Positions 42,990-52,014 of a stretch of 64,000 nucleotides of DNA are shown piece after piece. How positions within the stretch are numbered: the stretch's first letter is position 1; each line of letters opens with the position of its first letter. The translations under genes and the position numbers were made by a program. The notes under the pieces are model-generated. The model made no database searches. It was not told where the DNA came from and was given only the letters and a program-made list of their open reading frames with translations. The stretch spans positions 1,240,001 through 1,304,000 of the forward strand of contig CBDEUH010000004.1 in NCBI GenBank assembly GCA_965243255.1, written 5' to 3'. This DNA comes from Bin87 sp965243255 (GTDB lineage Bacteria > Chloroflexota > Dehalococcoidia > Lucifugimonadales > UBA3495).

Positions 42990-43232
42990 ATGAACATACA
43001 GGCAAGAAGCATCATCCGTAGACGGGGAATCCTTCTGTCGTTGGCTGCGTTGGGGGTCGCCGCCGGACTGCTCTGGTTCAGTATGCTGAACGGCGTCGGC
43101 GCCGCCTCCGCGGACGGCGGCTCCAATAGCGGGCCTCAAGTGGGTCGGGCAACCCAGCAGTACGGCGATCAACCGCCCATCAACGCTTGCGTACTGCCCA
43201 TATGGATCCCTTGCCCAGATCCCCGCGGGTAG
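42990..43232 (+). CDS. Small secreted peptide, 80 aa
   Basis: After two Arg clusters comes a hydrophobic core (GILLSLAALGVAAGLLWFS, about 13-31) and an AxA-type site (VGAASADGG), so it should be exported and cleaved, leaving about 40 residues. The mature part is Gly/Pro/Gln-rich with two Cys (INACVLPIWIPCPDPRG) that could form a disulfide. ATG at 42990 follows ATGGAGG. It has its own promoter and terminator. I do not know a family. Confidence 0.65.
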   Translation: MNIQARSIIRRRGILLSLAALGVAAGLLWFSMLNGVGAASADGGSNSGPQVGRATQQYGDQPPINACVLPIWIPCPDPRG

Positions 43233-43292
43233 TTTGCTGGTAGTCGGACGGAAAATCAACCGATACCGTGAAGGACGTTGAACAACCCGTTT

Positions 43293-43327
43293 CCCCGCTG
43301 GGCATAGCGCCCGGCGGGGATTTTATT
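43293..43327 (+). terminator. Rho-independent terminator
   Basis: CCCCGC..GGC at 43293-43303 pairs with GCC..GCGGGG ending at 43319, followed by ATTTTATT. It lies between the secreted peptide gene and the convergent hydantoinase gene. Confidence 0.75.
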
Positions 43328-43362
43328 GTGGTGGTGGCAGAGGAAGAGCGGGAGGCAGGTCG

Positions 43363-46300
43363 TCAACGAGTCACGTAGCCATTTTTCAAGTCCCACTGGG
43401 ATGCGTCCTTGCGGCGATCCCGGGGCTGGCCGTAACCGCCGCCGGAGGAGAGGCAGATGATGTGGTCGCCAGGGTTGACGAAGACGCCGACTTCCTTGGA
43501 GCCGAGGACGCGATCGGTTCCGTTGGAGACTATCTTGTAGTGGTGGGGCAGGCCATCGGCGGCGCCGAACAGGCCGAAGGGCGGCACGACGATGCCGTCG
43601 CCGGCGGTGTTGAGCAGCGCGGGGCCATCGCCTTCATACACCAGGTCGCATACCGCGCCCAGGCCGCCGCGCCATTCGCCTACTCCCCCGGAGTCGGGAC
43701 GCAGTTCATGGCGCTCGATGAAGAAGGGGAACCGCTCCTCCGTTACCTCGATACTGGGTGACCGGATGCCCCCGGCCACGTTGACTTCGCCGACGTTGGA
43801 CCAACCGTCGAACCCTTCCGACGCGCCGCCGCCGCCCCGGGCGAGGAAGAAGTGCCAGATGAATTGGCGCCCAGTGCGGGGGTCGTGGCCGGTGATGGCG
43901 TAGCGCAGGCGGCGGGAGAATCCGGCGGACACGGCAGCGGGGATGGCCGGAGCCAACGCCTTGAATACCGCCTCCACCACTTCCTCGGCGCAGTGGTTGG
44001 TGCTCATGCAGACCGGGGCCGGCGGGTTGGCGTTGACGACCAGGCCGCGCGGGGCGACTATCCGCACGGGGCGCATGGAGCCCTCGTTGCGAGCCACGTC
44101 CATGGGCGCAAGGTACATGATGGCCGCGTGGGCCAGGGAGCGAGTGTTGGCATAGGCGCTGTTGATGAAGCCTTCGACCTGGGGACTGGATTCGCTGAGG
44201 TCGATGGTCATGGAGTCGCCAGCAATGGTTACCGTCGCCCGAATGGGCACCAGCTTGCTATCAAACCCGTCGTCGTCCACCAGGGACTCGCCGCGATAGA
44301 CACCGTCGGGCCAGCCGGAGATGAACCGGCGGACCTGCCGTTCGGTGGCGGCCAGAATCTCGGCCACCACGGCCATCAGGCGGTCGGGGCCGTAGTCGGC
44401 GAGGAGGGATTGGATGCGCTGGGCGGCCAGCATGACCGAGCCAATCTGCGCGTTGAGGTCGCCGAGGAAGTTCTCCGACTGCCGGACGTTGGCGGACATC
44501 ATTTGCAGCAGGTCGTAGCGGGGGACGCCCCGGTCATAGAGCTTGACCGGCGGTATGCGCAGGCCCTCCTGGAATATCTCATTGGCGCCGGGGTTGTAAC
44601 CGCCGTGGGTGCCACCGCCCACATCGCTATGGTGGGCGCGGTTCACACCATAGAACAGCAGCCGTCCTTCGTAGAAAACGGGCCGAATGATGGTGATGTC
44701 GGGCAGATGGCTGCCGCCGAAGTAGGGGTCGTTGAGGATGAACAGGTCGCCGTCGTTGATGTCGTCGCCGAAGTAGTCGCGCACGGCGGCCCCGGCCACG
44801 GGCAGCGCGCTGATGTGCACCGGGATGCCTTCGCCCTGGGCCACCAGTTGGCAATCGCCGTCCAGGATGCAGGTGGAGAAGTCGCGGCTGGAGTTGAGGA
44901 TTTGGGACATGGCGGTGCGCAGCATGGCCTCGGTCATCTCCTGGGCGATGGACTCCAGGCGGTGCTCCACGACGGCCAGGGTGATGGGGTCGGCGTCGGC
45001 GCCGGCAGCGTTCGGCTGGTCGTTCTGCGCGACCTGGGCAGAGTCAAGACTGACGCGCAACTCCACGCCACCCATGGCATCGACGGTGGCGTGGTCGCCG
45101 GGCCAGACCAGGATGGTGGTGAATTCGGATTCAAGGATGGCGGGGCCGGCGATCTCGGCGCCGGCGGTCAAACAATCGGCGGCATAGGTCGGCGCATCTT
45201 GCCATTGACCCAGGTAGATGCGGCGGGAGCCGACGGGCGCAGCCGTACTCTCGTCACCGACCCGGTCAAGCTGGGCTATTCTGGGCAATCGGCCGACCGC
45301 TGCCACCCGCAGCGTAACCAGCCGTACCTCCTGGTCCTGCTGATTGTAGGAGTAGAGCTCCTGGTACCTGTCGTGGAAATTGGCCGTCAGGCCGGCGACG
45401 AATTCCGAGCGGGATAGTGTCGGGTCCGGCAGGGGCACGGTTACCTCGTAAATCTGGTCCAGGTAGCGCATATCAGCGGAGTAATTGATCTCCACCGCGT
45501 CGGACGAGACCCCCTGAGCCAGCAGCTTGTCCCTTCCCTGGGTCGCCAGTTCGTCCAGGACTGCCCGCAGTTCGTCCAGGCCCAGCCGGTCCAGGCTCAC
45601 CGGATACGACCGGAAGAAGTCGTACTTGATGTCGGTGTTCAGCATCCCGTAAGCCGACAGCACCGGCGCCGAGGCGGGTATGTACACCTTCTCAACCTGC
45701 AGCTGCCGGGCAACCTCCGCAGCGTGGAGGCCCGAAGCGCCGCCGAATCCCATCATGGTGAATTCGCGCGGGTCAACTCCGCGCTGAACGGACATCAGCC
45801 TGATGCCCTCGGCGATGGAAGTGCAGACTACCTTGAACACGCCGAACGCAGACTCAACGTTGGAAAGACCCAGCGGTGCACCGACGTGCTCGGCCAGAGC
45901 CTGCTCTGCGGAGTCCTGTTCAAGGCTGGCCCTGCCACCAAGAAAGTTGGCGGCATCCAGGTAACCCAACACCAGGCTGGCGTCGGTTACGGTGGGATTG
46001 ACGCCGCCCTTTCCGTAGCAGGCCGGGCCAGGTTCCGCGCCGGCGCTGTCCGGGCCGACGTGGAGGATGCCGCCGTCGTCCACCCGGGCGATGCTGCCGC
46101 CGCCGGCGCCCAGAGTATGGATGTCAATCATGGGAGCGGCAATCTTCCAGCCGGCCTCGAACTTTTCATTGGCGATGTGGGGAACGCCGTTCTCAATGAG
46201 AGAGATGTCGGTGCTGGTGCCGCCCATGTCGAAGGCAATAACCCTTGGTTCATCCAGCAATTGACCGATGTAAGCGGCGGCGCTGACGCCTCCCGCCGGA

Positions 46301-47094
46301 CCGGACAGAATCGCCCGCACTGCCATTCGGCCGGAGTCTGCGATGGGAGCAACGCCGCCGTTGGACTGCATTATCAGCACGTCTTTCAACTGTGGGTAGG
46401 CTTCGAACCGCTGGCCCAAGTTGGCAAGGTAGCGGCTGAACACCGGGCCGACGTAGGAATTAATGACCGTGGTGCTCAGGCGGTCAAACTCCTTGATTTG
46501 CGGAATCACCTCATGGGACAGCGAGGTGTACATTTCGGGAAAGCGCTGGCGTATCAGCTCCCACGCCCGCCGCTCGTGGGACGGGTTCAGGTAGGAGAAC
46601 AGGAAACAGACGGCCAAAGCCTCGGCTCCCTCACTGACGAGGTAGTCCAGGCTATCCACCAGCGCGTCCTCGTCCAGCGGCCGCTCCACCTTGCCGCTGG
46701 CGCGAATACGTTCGGGGACACCCACCCGGAGGTAGCGCGCCGCCAACGGTTCCACCGGCGTCATTCGCAGGTTGTACCGGTCCTCTTTCAGACCCTCCCG
46801 CATCTCCAGCAGGTCGCGGAAACCGTCGGTGGTAATGAGGCCCACCCTGGCGCCTTTGCGCTCCACCAGCGTGTTGGTAGCGACGGTGGAACCGTGGATG
46901 ACCAGGTCGGTTTCGCTCAGCAACCGCTCCAACAACAGGCCATACGCGGCGGCGGCCTCCTGCAGCCCGGTCATGACGCCGATGGAAGGGTCGTCAGGAG
47001 TGGACTGGGTCTTGAAGAAACGGGGCTGCTCACTCTCGCCGGCTACGACGAAATCGGTAAAAGTGCCTCCAACGTCTATCCCAATCTTGTACAC
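43363..47094 (-). CDS. Hydantoinase/5-oxoprolinase, HyuA-HyuB fusion
   Basis: 1243 residues. The first half is HyuA-like: YKIGIDVGGTFTDFVV and TTDGFRDLLEMREG, with the ATP-fold GAGGGSIARVD. The second half from about 710 is HyuB-like, with EAMLRTAMSQILNSSRDFST and LFILNDPYFGGSHLPDITI. Together they form an ATP-dependent enzyme opening hydantoin, 5-oxoproline or related cyclic amides (such as acetophenone carboxylase-type enzymes). The fused form is like eukaryotic 5-oxoprolinase. Located opposite a nucleobase-type permease. Confidence 0.93.
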   Translation of the reverse strand: MYKIGIDVGGTFTDFVVAGESEQPRFFKTQSTPDDPSIGVMTGLQEAAAAYGLLLERLLSETDLVIHGSTVATNTLVERKGARVGLITTDGFRDLLEMREGLKEDRYNLRMTPVEPLAARYLRVGVPERIRASGKVERPLDEDALVDSLDYLVSEGAEALAVCFLFSYLNPSHERRAWELIRQRFPEMYTSLSHEVIPQIKEFDRLSTTVINSYVGPVFSRYLANLGQRFEAYPQLKDVLIMQSNGGVAPIADSGRMAVRAILSGPAGGVSAAAYIGQLLDEPRVIAFDMGGTSTDISLIENGVPHIANEKFEAGWKIAAPMIDIHTLGAGGGSIARVDDGGILHVGPDSAGAEPGPACYGKGGVNPTVTDASLVLGYLDAANFLGGRASLEQDSAEQALAEHVGAPLGLSNVESAFGVFKVVCTSIAEGIRLMSVQRGVDPREFTMMGFGGASGLHAAEVARQLQVEKVYIPASAPVLSAYGMLNTDIKYDFFRSYPVSLDRLGLDELRAVLDELATQGRDKLLAQGVSSDAVEINYSADMRYLDQIYEVTVPLPDPTLSRSEFVAGLTANFHDRYQELYSYNQQDQEVRLVTLRVAAVGRLPRIAQLDRVGDESTAAPVGSRRIYLGQWQDAPTYAADCLTAGAEIAGPAILESEFTTILVWPGDHATVDAMGGVELRVSLDSAQVAQNDQPNAAGADADPITLAVVEHRLESIAQEMTEAMLRTAMSQILNSSRDFSTCILDGDCQLVAQGEGIPVHISALPVAGAAVRDYFGDDINDGDLFILNDPYFGGSHLPDITIIRPVFYEGRLLFYGVNRAHHSDVGGGTHGGYNPGANEIFQEGLRIPPVKLYDRGVPRYDLLQMMSANVRQSENFLGDLNAQIGSVMLAAQRIQSLLADYGPDRLMAVVAEILAATERQVRRFISGWPDGVYRGESLVDDDGFDSKLVPIRATVTIAGDSMTIDLSESSPQVEGFINSAYANTRSLAHAAIMYLAPMDVARNEGSMRPVRIVAPRGLVVNANPPAPVCMSTNHCAEEVVEAVFKALAPAIPAAVSAGFSRRLRYAITGHDPRTGRQFIWHFFLARGGGGASEGFDGWSNVGEVNVAGGIRSPSIEVTEERFPFFIERHELRPDSGGVGEWRGGLGAVCDLVYEGDGPALLNTAGDGIVVPPFGLFGAADGLPHHYKIVSNGTDRVLGSKEVGVFVNPGDHIICLSSGGGYGQPRDRRKDASQWDLKNGYVTR
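43370..43442. repeat. Direct repeat of 73 bp, copy B (end of hydantoinase gene)
   Basis: The functional copy: the last 20 or so codons of the hydantoinase gene. The other copy is at 42738-42810. Confidence 0.8.
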
Positions 47095-47270
47095 CTGGAA
47101 CCTCCTGGCTTCTACGCAACGAGAGTCGCGGGCGGTGCGCTCCTCTCCGCGTTCATACTAGGCCCTGAGCGCCCTTCGCGCAACGGCGCCGACCCGAACC
47201 TGCTCTTGCATTCCGAGGGCATCGGGTTGTACTCTGCCGCCATAAGTCAGTCGGATACTTGGAGATTGCT

Positions 47271-49013
47271 TTGGCTACGGCACCCGTCAACCAGGCCGTT
47301 CGATACGAACCCGATGAAAGTCCTCCTCTGCTGTTGAGCGCCGGCCTCGGCGCGCAGATTGCCATTCTAATCGTCGCGCCGGTGGTCATCACCGTGGCGA
47401 TAGTCTTCCGCATTGCCGAGCAGCCCACGGAGTACCTGGCCTGGGGCGCCTTCGCCGCGATGCTCATCAGCGGCCTTTCCACTGTGCTGCAAGCCGTGCG
47501 CGTGTGGCGCATTGGCGCCGGCCATGTCCTGATTATGGGAACCTCCGGAGCCTTCATCGCGGTTTGCGTGGGCGCGCTGATTAACGCCGGGCCGGCCACC
47601 ATGGCCAGCCTGATTGTGGTTTCGTCGCTGTTCCAGTTCGCGTTGGCCGCACGCCTGGCCCTGCTGCGACGCATCTTCACGCCGGTAGTCTGCGGCACCG
47701 TGATAATGCTCATCGCGGCGACGGTAATGCCCATCGTGTTCGACATGATGATGGAAGTCCCGGAAGGCGCATCGGACATCGCAGCCCCGGTAGCGGCGCT
47801 GATTACCATAGTGGTAACCGCAGTGCTGATCCTGCGCGCGCCGCCGATCCTGCGGCTGTGGGCGCCGATCATCGGCATCGGCGTCGGCTGCGCGGCGGCG
47901 GGAGCCTTCGGGTTGTACGACACCCAGTACGTTCTGGACGCCGCCTGGGTGGGTATCCCGGTAGGTTCCTGGCCGGGCCTGGACGTTACCCCCGGCAAGG
48001 AGTTCTGGGCGCTGCTGCCGGCCTTTGTCATCGTTACCCTGGTTGGCGCCATTGAAACCATCGGCGACGGCGTGGCAATTCAACGAGTCTCCCGCCGGCA
48101 GGAGCAGGCCACCGACTTCCGCGTCGTGCAAGGGGCGCTGAACGCCGATGGCGTGGGCAATTTCTTCTCCGGCCTGGCCGGCACCCTGCCCAACACCACC
48201 TACTCGTCCAGCATATCCCTGGCCCAAGTTACCGGAGTCGCGGCCCGCCGGGTTGGCATTGTCATCGGCGTGGTTATCGCCGCGTTGGCGTTCTTCCCCA
48301 AAGTCGCTGCGGTGTTTATCGCGATTCCCGGCCCGGTGGCCGCCGCTCTGATAACCGTTGTCATCGGCATCCTCTTCGTCCAGGGTATGCGAATCATCCT
48401 TGACGACGGTTTGGATTTCCGCAAGGCCACCGTCGTCGGAACGGCCTTCTGGCTGGGCACGGGCTTCCAGAACCAGTGGATTTTCCCAGAACTCCTGGGC
48501 GATGGCTTCATCGGTGTCCTGCTGGGCAACGGCATGACCTCCGGGGCTATCGTCGCCATCCTGATGACACTGTTCATGGAGCTGACCCGGCCCCGACGCC
48601 GGCGGTTGCAGCTGGCCCTGGATTCCGAAGCTCAGCCCCGCGTTGACCAGCTGCTGCGCCGGTTCGCGTCGGCCAACCGCTGGGACGACGCCGCTGCCGC
48701 GCGTCTTACGGCGGCCGGTGAGGAAACGTTGGCGATCCTGCTGCAGGAGGAGGACGAGGTTACCGCCGGCCGCGCCCGCCGCCTGTCCGTTTCCGCCCGC
48801 ATGGAAGATGGCGCGGCCGCGATGGAGTACATAACGGCGCTGGAAGGCGAAAACATGGAGGACCGGCTGTCGTACCTGGGCGACCTGCCGTCCATACCGG
48901 ACGAGAACGAGGTGTCCTTCCGGCTGCTGCGTCACTACGCCTCCTCCGTGCGACACCAGAAGTATCACGGCGTTGACATCATCACGGTGTCGGTGGATGG
49001 GCCACGGGCATAG
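47271..49013 (+). CDS. NCS2-type nucleobase/xanthine-uracil permease with C-terminal cytoplasmic domain
   Basis: About 580 residues. Multiple membrane segments; the NCS2 motifs VTLVGAIETIGDGVAIQRVS and GNFFSGLAGTLPNTTYSSSI are clear. It moves purines, pyrimidines or related rings with protons. A hydrophilic tail of about 140 residues after the last helix (RFASANRWDDAAAARLTAAG) is longer than in standard members and may be regulatory. The TTG at 47271 has GGAG 6 nt before it; a TTG at 47259 is an alternative. Divergent from the hydantoinase, fitting uptake of hydantoin-like rings. Confidence 0.9.
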   Translation: MATAPVNQAVRYEPDESPPLLLSAGLGAQIAILIVAPVVITVAIVFRIAEQPTEYLAWGAFAAMLISGLSTVLQAVRVWRIGAGHVLIMGTSGAFIAVCVGALINAGPATMASLIVVSSLFQFALAARLALLRRIFTPVVCGTVIMLIAATVMPIVFDMMMEVPEGASDIAAPVAALITIVVTAVLILRAPPILRLWAPIIGIGVGCAAAGAFGLYDTQYVLDAAWVGIPVGSWPGLDVTPGKEFWALLPAFVIVTLVGAIETIGDGVAIQRVSRRQEQATDFRVVQGALNADGVGNFFSGLAGTLPNTTYSSSISLAQVTGVAARRVGIVIGVVIAALAFFPKVAAVFIAIPGPVAAALITVVIGILFVQGMRIILDDGLDFRKATVVGTAFWLGTGFQNQWIFPELLGDGFIGVLLGNGMTSGAIVAILMTLFMELTRPRRRRLQLALDSEAQPRVDQLLRRFASANRWDDAAAARLTAAGEETLAILLQEEDEVTAGRARRLSVSARMEDGAAAMEYITALEGENMEDRLSYLGDLPSIPDENEVSFRLLRHYASSVRHQKYHGVDIITVSVDGPRA

Positions 49014-49024
49014 GGAGAATAGTT

Positions 49025-49783
49025 ATGGCGCGACTGGAAGGCAAAGTGGCGTTAATCAGCGGCGGAGCGCGAGGGATGGGCGCATCCGAGGCTCGGCTCT
49101 TCGCTGCCGAGGGCGCCGCCGTGGTGATTGGCGACATCCTGGAAACTGAAGGGGAAGCCGTCGCAGATTCAATACGCGCGGATGGCGGGCAGTGCCACTA
49201 CTGCAATCTGAACGTTACGCTGGAATCGGACTGGCAGGCGGCGGTATCGCAGACGGTGTCCCGGTTCGGCAAGCTGGACGTGCTGGTGAACAACGCCGGC
49301 ATCGGCAGCAGTTCCTTCAAAATCCACGAAGAACCCGTTGACCTCTGGGAGCGCACCATTGACGTGAACCTCAAAGGCGTGTTCCTGGGAACCCGCACCG
49401 CGATACCCGTCATGCAAGCGGCCGGCGGCGGCTCCATCATCAACATATCGTCCCAGCTGGGAATCGTGGCCGCAGAGTACAGCGGGGCAGCCTACCAGAC
49501 GGCCAAAGGCGGCGTCCGCATTTTCACCAAATCCGCCGCCTTGCAGTACGCCCCCGATGGCATCCGGGTCAACTCGGTGCATCCGGGACCGATAGTTACC
49601 GATATGACCCGGGCCCGGCGCAATGACCCGGACCGCCTGGCCATGATGCTGTCCCGCATCCCCATGGGCCGCTATGGAGAACCGGAAGAAGTCGCCAACG
49701 CCGTGCTCTACCTGGCCTCCGATGAGTCATCCTTCGTAACCGGCAGCGAGGTGGTGGTTGACGGCGGCTGGACAGCCCAATAG
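49025..49783 (+). CDS. Short-chain dehydrogenase/reductase, 252 aa
   Basis: GGARGMGASEARLF carries the cofactor loop, Asp37 suggests NAD use, NNAG is at 89-92, and catalytic Ser, Tyr157 and Lys161 (YQTAKGG) are present. It resembles 3-alpha/20-beta-hydroxysteroid dehydrogenase-like SDRs (phrases VNLKGVFLGTR and YLASDESSFVTGSE). A steroid-type substrate is a guess, though it would suit the sterol reductase found upstream. ATG at 49025 behind GGGAGAATAG. Confidence 0.9.
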   Translation: MARLEGKVALISGGARGMGASEARLFAAEGAAVVIGDILETEGEAVADSIRADGGQCHYCNLNVTLESDWQAAVSQTVSRFGKLDVLVNNAGIGSSSFKIHEEPVDLWERTIDVNLKGVFLGTRTAIPVMQAAGGGSIINISSQLGIVAAEYSGAAYQTAKGGVRIFTKSAALQYAPDGIRVNSVHPGPIVTDMTRARRNDPDRLAMMLSRIPMGRYGEPEEVANAVLYLASDESSFVTGSEVVVDGGWTAQ

Positions 49784-49787
49784 CCAG

Positions 49788-50705
49788 TCAGGGCTTGGCT
49801 ACGCGGGAAAAACGCTCCAGCTGGGCGACGAACTGCTCCGCATTTTCGGCCCGAGGTTCCACCACCAGGTAGGTAAGGCCGGCGTCCGCGTAAGCTTCAA
49901 GGTCGACGGCGACTTGGTCGGGCGCGCCACGCAGCGGAGTTCGGGCATCGCCGGTAAATGGAGCATCGGTAATGTCCAGCCCTGCGCGCAGAGAGATTGC
50001 GTAACCGTCCATCGACAGCCCGGCACCGGCGCGCAATTCGGCAATTCGAGCGGCAACGCGGGCCACATCCTCCGGCGATTGACGGACGCCGTGCCAGCCG
50101 TCGCCCAGGGTGGCCGCGCGGCGCAGCGCCGGCGGGCTGATGCCGCCGGTCCAGATGGGCGGGTGCGGCTTCTGAACCGGACGGGGCGATATCGACACGC
50201 CGGAAACGTCGTAATGGGAGCCGGACAGATTGGGAGCGGACTGACTCCAGAAAGCCCGCAGGATGGCGATATGCTCGTCGGTTACGCCGCCCCGCGCGTC
50301 AAAATCGGCGCCCAGCGCGTCAAACTCCTCGGCCATCCAGCCCACGCCCGCGCCGACAATGAGCCGGCCGTTGGAGATGACGTCCAGCGTCGACAGCATT
50401 TTGGCGTTTAGCACGGGGTGGCGATAGGGCAGCACCAGGACGCTGAAGCCCAGGTGCACCCGCTGCGTAACCGCCGCCAGGTAGGACAGCGCGGTAAACG
50501 GTTCCAGTATCAGGTCGTCGGCAGCCAGTGGAAACCGGCCGTCGCTGCGGTAGGGGTACGCGGAACGCAGGTCCGTGGGGATGGCGATATGGTCGCTGAG
50601 GAAAACGCCCCGGTAGCCCAGCGCTTCGGCGCGCCGGGCCAGCCTGTCCAGAATCTCTATCTGGGCCATGGGGCCAACGTTGGGGAGGATTACTCCATAC
50701 TGCAT
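49788..50705 (-). CDS. LLM-class F420-dependent oxidoreductase, 305 aa
   Basis: MQYGVILPNVGPMAQIE and RRAEALGYRGVFLSDHI are typical of F420-dependent luciferase-like enzymes, with GRLIVGAGVGWMAEEFDALG in the middle and PHPPIWTGGISPPALRRAA near the end. It is a TIM-barrel enzyme acting on an unknown substrate. ATG at 50705 with AGTAATC upstream. Convergent with the SDR, with 4 bp between stops. Confidence 0.92.
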   Translation of the reverse strand: MQYGVILPNVGPMAQIEILDRLARRAEALGYRGVFLSDHIAIPTDLRSAYPYRSDGRFPLAADDLILEPFTALSYLAAVTQRVHLGFSVLVLPYRHPVLNAKMLSTLDVISNGRLIVGAGVGWMAEEFDALGADFDARGGVTDEHIAILRAFWSQSAPNLSGSHYDVSGVSISPRPVQKPHPPIWTGGISPPALRRAATLGDGWHGVRQSPEDVARVAARIAELRAGAGLSMDGYAISLRAGLDITDAPFTGDARTPLRGAPDQVAVDLEAYADAGLTYLVVEPRAENAEQFVAQLERFSRVAKP

Positions 50706-50732
50706 AAATGCACCTACGCGCTGCGGCCGTGC

Positions 50733-50762
50733 TTGACGGTAAGCGCGGTAATCGGGTAGATT
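50733..50762 (+). promoter_or_regulatory. Probable promoter for the diiron protein gene
   Basis: TTGACG at 50733-50738 and TAGATT at 50757-50762 are 18 nt apart. It lies about 42 nt before the start at 50805 and overlaps the leader of the divergent LLM gene. Confidence 0.45.
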
Positions 50763-50804
50763 GACGCTATTATTGCACTGATCCGGGCCAGGGAGGAACG
50801 ACCG

Positions 50805-51902
50805 ATGACGATAATGCAGGACCGACCGTCCGCCGCAATGGAAGAGGCGGTTCAGAACGGGTTCAACCTGTCGTGGCTGCAGCAGTTGAAGCAGCAGATT
50901 CCCGGCGCCGCCGAGGAGCTGGCCAACGATCCGACGCTGGCCGAACACGCGCCGGAATTGCTGGACGAATCTCCCAATCAGACCCAGCGCACCCGGGGCG
51001 CGCTGCCTCGAAGTGGCGTGCCGCAGTACTCCGCCTACACCTTCCGGGATAAGAGCGAGGTTTGGGGCTACAACCTGACCAAGCTGTACCAGGAAGCCGT
51101 TTCCCGGCAATGGTCGTCGGCTACCGATATTCCGTGGGACACCCTGCGGCCCCTGCCCGACGACGTTGAGGCGGCCCAGTGCCAGTTGGCAACCTTCTTC
51201 GCTCAGGTTGAGTTTGTCGCCGCCGACGTGCCGGGCCGGTTCATCGCCCAGATGTCGCCCGACTATCACGAAGTGCGAATGTTCCTGCTCACTCAGGTGA
51301 TGGACGAATCGCGGCACATGGAAGTGTTCCGCAAGCGCGCCCTGGCCAACGGCGGCGGCCTGATGCGGATGATTGACTCGGTCAGCGACGTCACCGGCGG
51401 CAGCACCGACAACGCCCGCGAGTTCACCGAAATGTCCAGCCGCCTGCACATCGTCGGCGAGGGCAACGTGCTGACGCTCTTCCGCCTGGGCGAGCTGATG
51501 GCCTACAACGACGCCGAGAAGGCCATCTACCGCCGCGCCGCCCAGGACGAAGCCCGCCACGTCGCTTTCGGCGTGCTCCACGCCCGCTACATGAACGAAT
51601 GCACTCCGGAGCGGCGGGAGGAAATCCACGCCTACCTGGACGAAGCCGAAGACCGCCAGGCCACCGGCAACGGCGGGGAGAATCCGGCGGCCCGCAGCGC
51701 CAACCTGACGGCCGAATCGCTGGCCATCCTGCTGGGCGGCGGCGCGAAAAAGGCTGACGAAGGGCAGAAAATCCTGGCGGCCATCCGCCAGCGACAGGTC
51801 AAGGAGTACTTCCAGCGGCTGAAGTCCTGCGGCTTCGACGACCGCATCGAAAACGGTCGCGTCAACCCGGCTCTGCTGGAGGCTTACAAGGCGGCGGCGT
51901 AA
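50805..51902 (+). CDS. Ferritin-like diiron protein, active-type member of a pair, 365 aa
   Basis: A helical-bundle protein with the carboxylate ligands intact: Glu in FAQVEFVAADV, ExxH in MDESRHMEVF (Glu168, His171), and ExxH in QDEARHVAFG (Glu249, His252). This is the ligand pattern of diiron oxygenases and AurF-like or R2-like proteins. It probably activates oxygen; the substrate is unknown. N-terminal 90 residues are partly disordered. Followed by a second, related protein at 52015 without these ligands. ATG with GGAGG upstream. Confidence 0.82.
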   Translation: MTIMQDRPSAAMEEAVQNGFNLSWLQQLKQQIPGAAEELANDPTLAEHAPELLDESPNQTQRTRGALPRSGVPQYSAYTFRDKSEVWGYNLTKLYQEAVSRQWSSATDIPWDTLRPLPDDVEAAQCQLATFFAQVEFVAADVPGRFIAQMSPDYHEVRMFLLTQVMDESRHMEVFRKRALANGGGLMRMIDSVSDVTGGSTDNAREFTEMSSRLHIVGEGNVLTLFRLGELMAYNDAEKAIYRRAAQDEARHVAFGVLHARYMNECTPERREEIHAYLDEAEDRQATGNGGENPAARSANLTAESLAILLGGGAKKADEGQKILAAIRQRQVKEYFQRLKSCGFDDRIENGRVNPALLEAYKAAA

Positions 51903-52014
51903 CGTCTGCCCCACCGGATTTGTTTGCATCCGACTTCCTTCGCAAACCAACCTTTGCGCTGACGACGGCCCGCCGCACTGATACGACGGGCCGTTCCCAT
52001 TACGGCGAGGCACT

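Noticed and set aside
42558..43259. Minus-strand 233-residue open frame covering the promoter and secreted peptide
   Set aside because: It is antisense to a well-supported promoter and signal-peptide gene and has low-complexity content.
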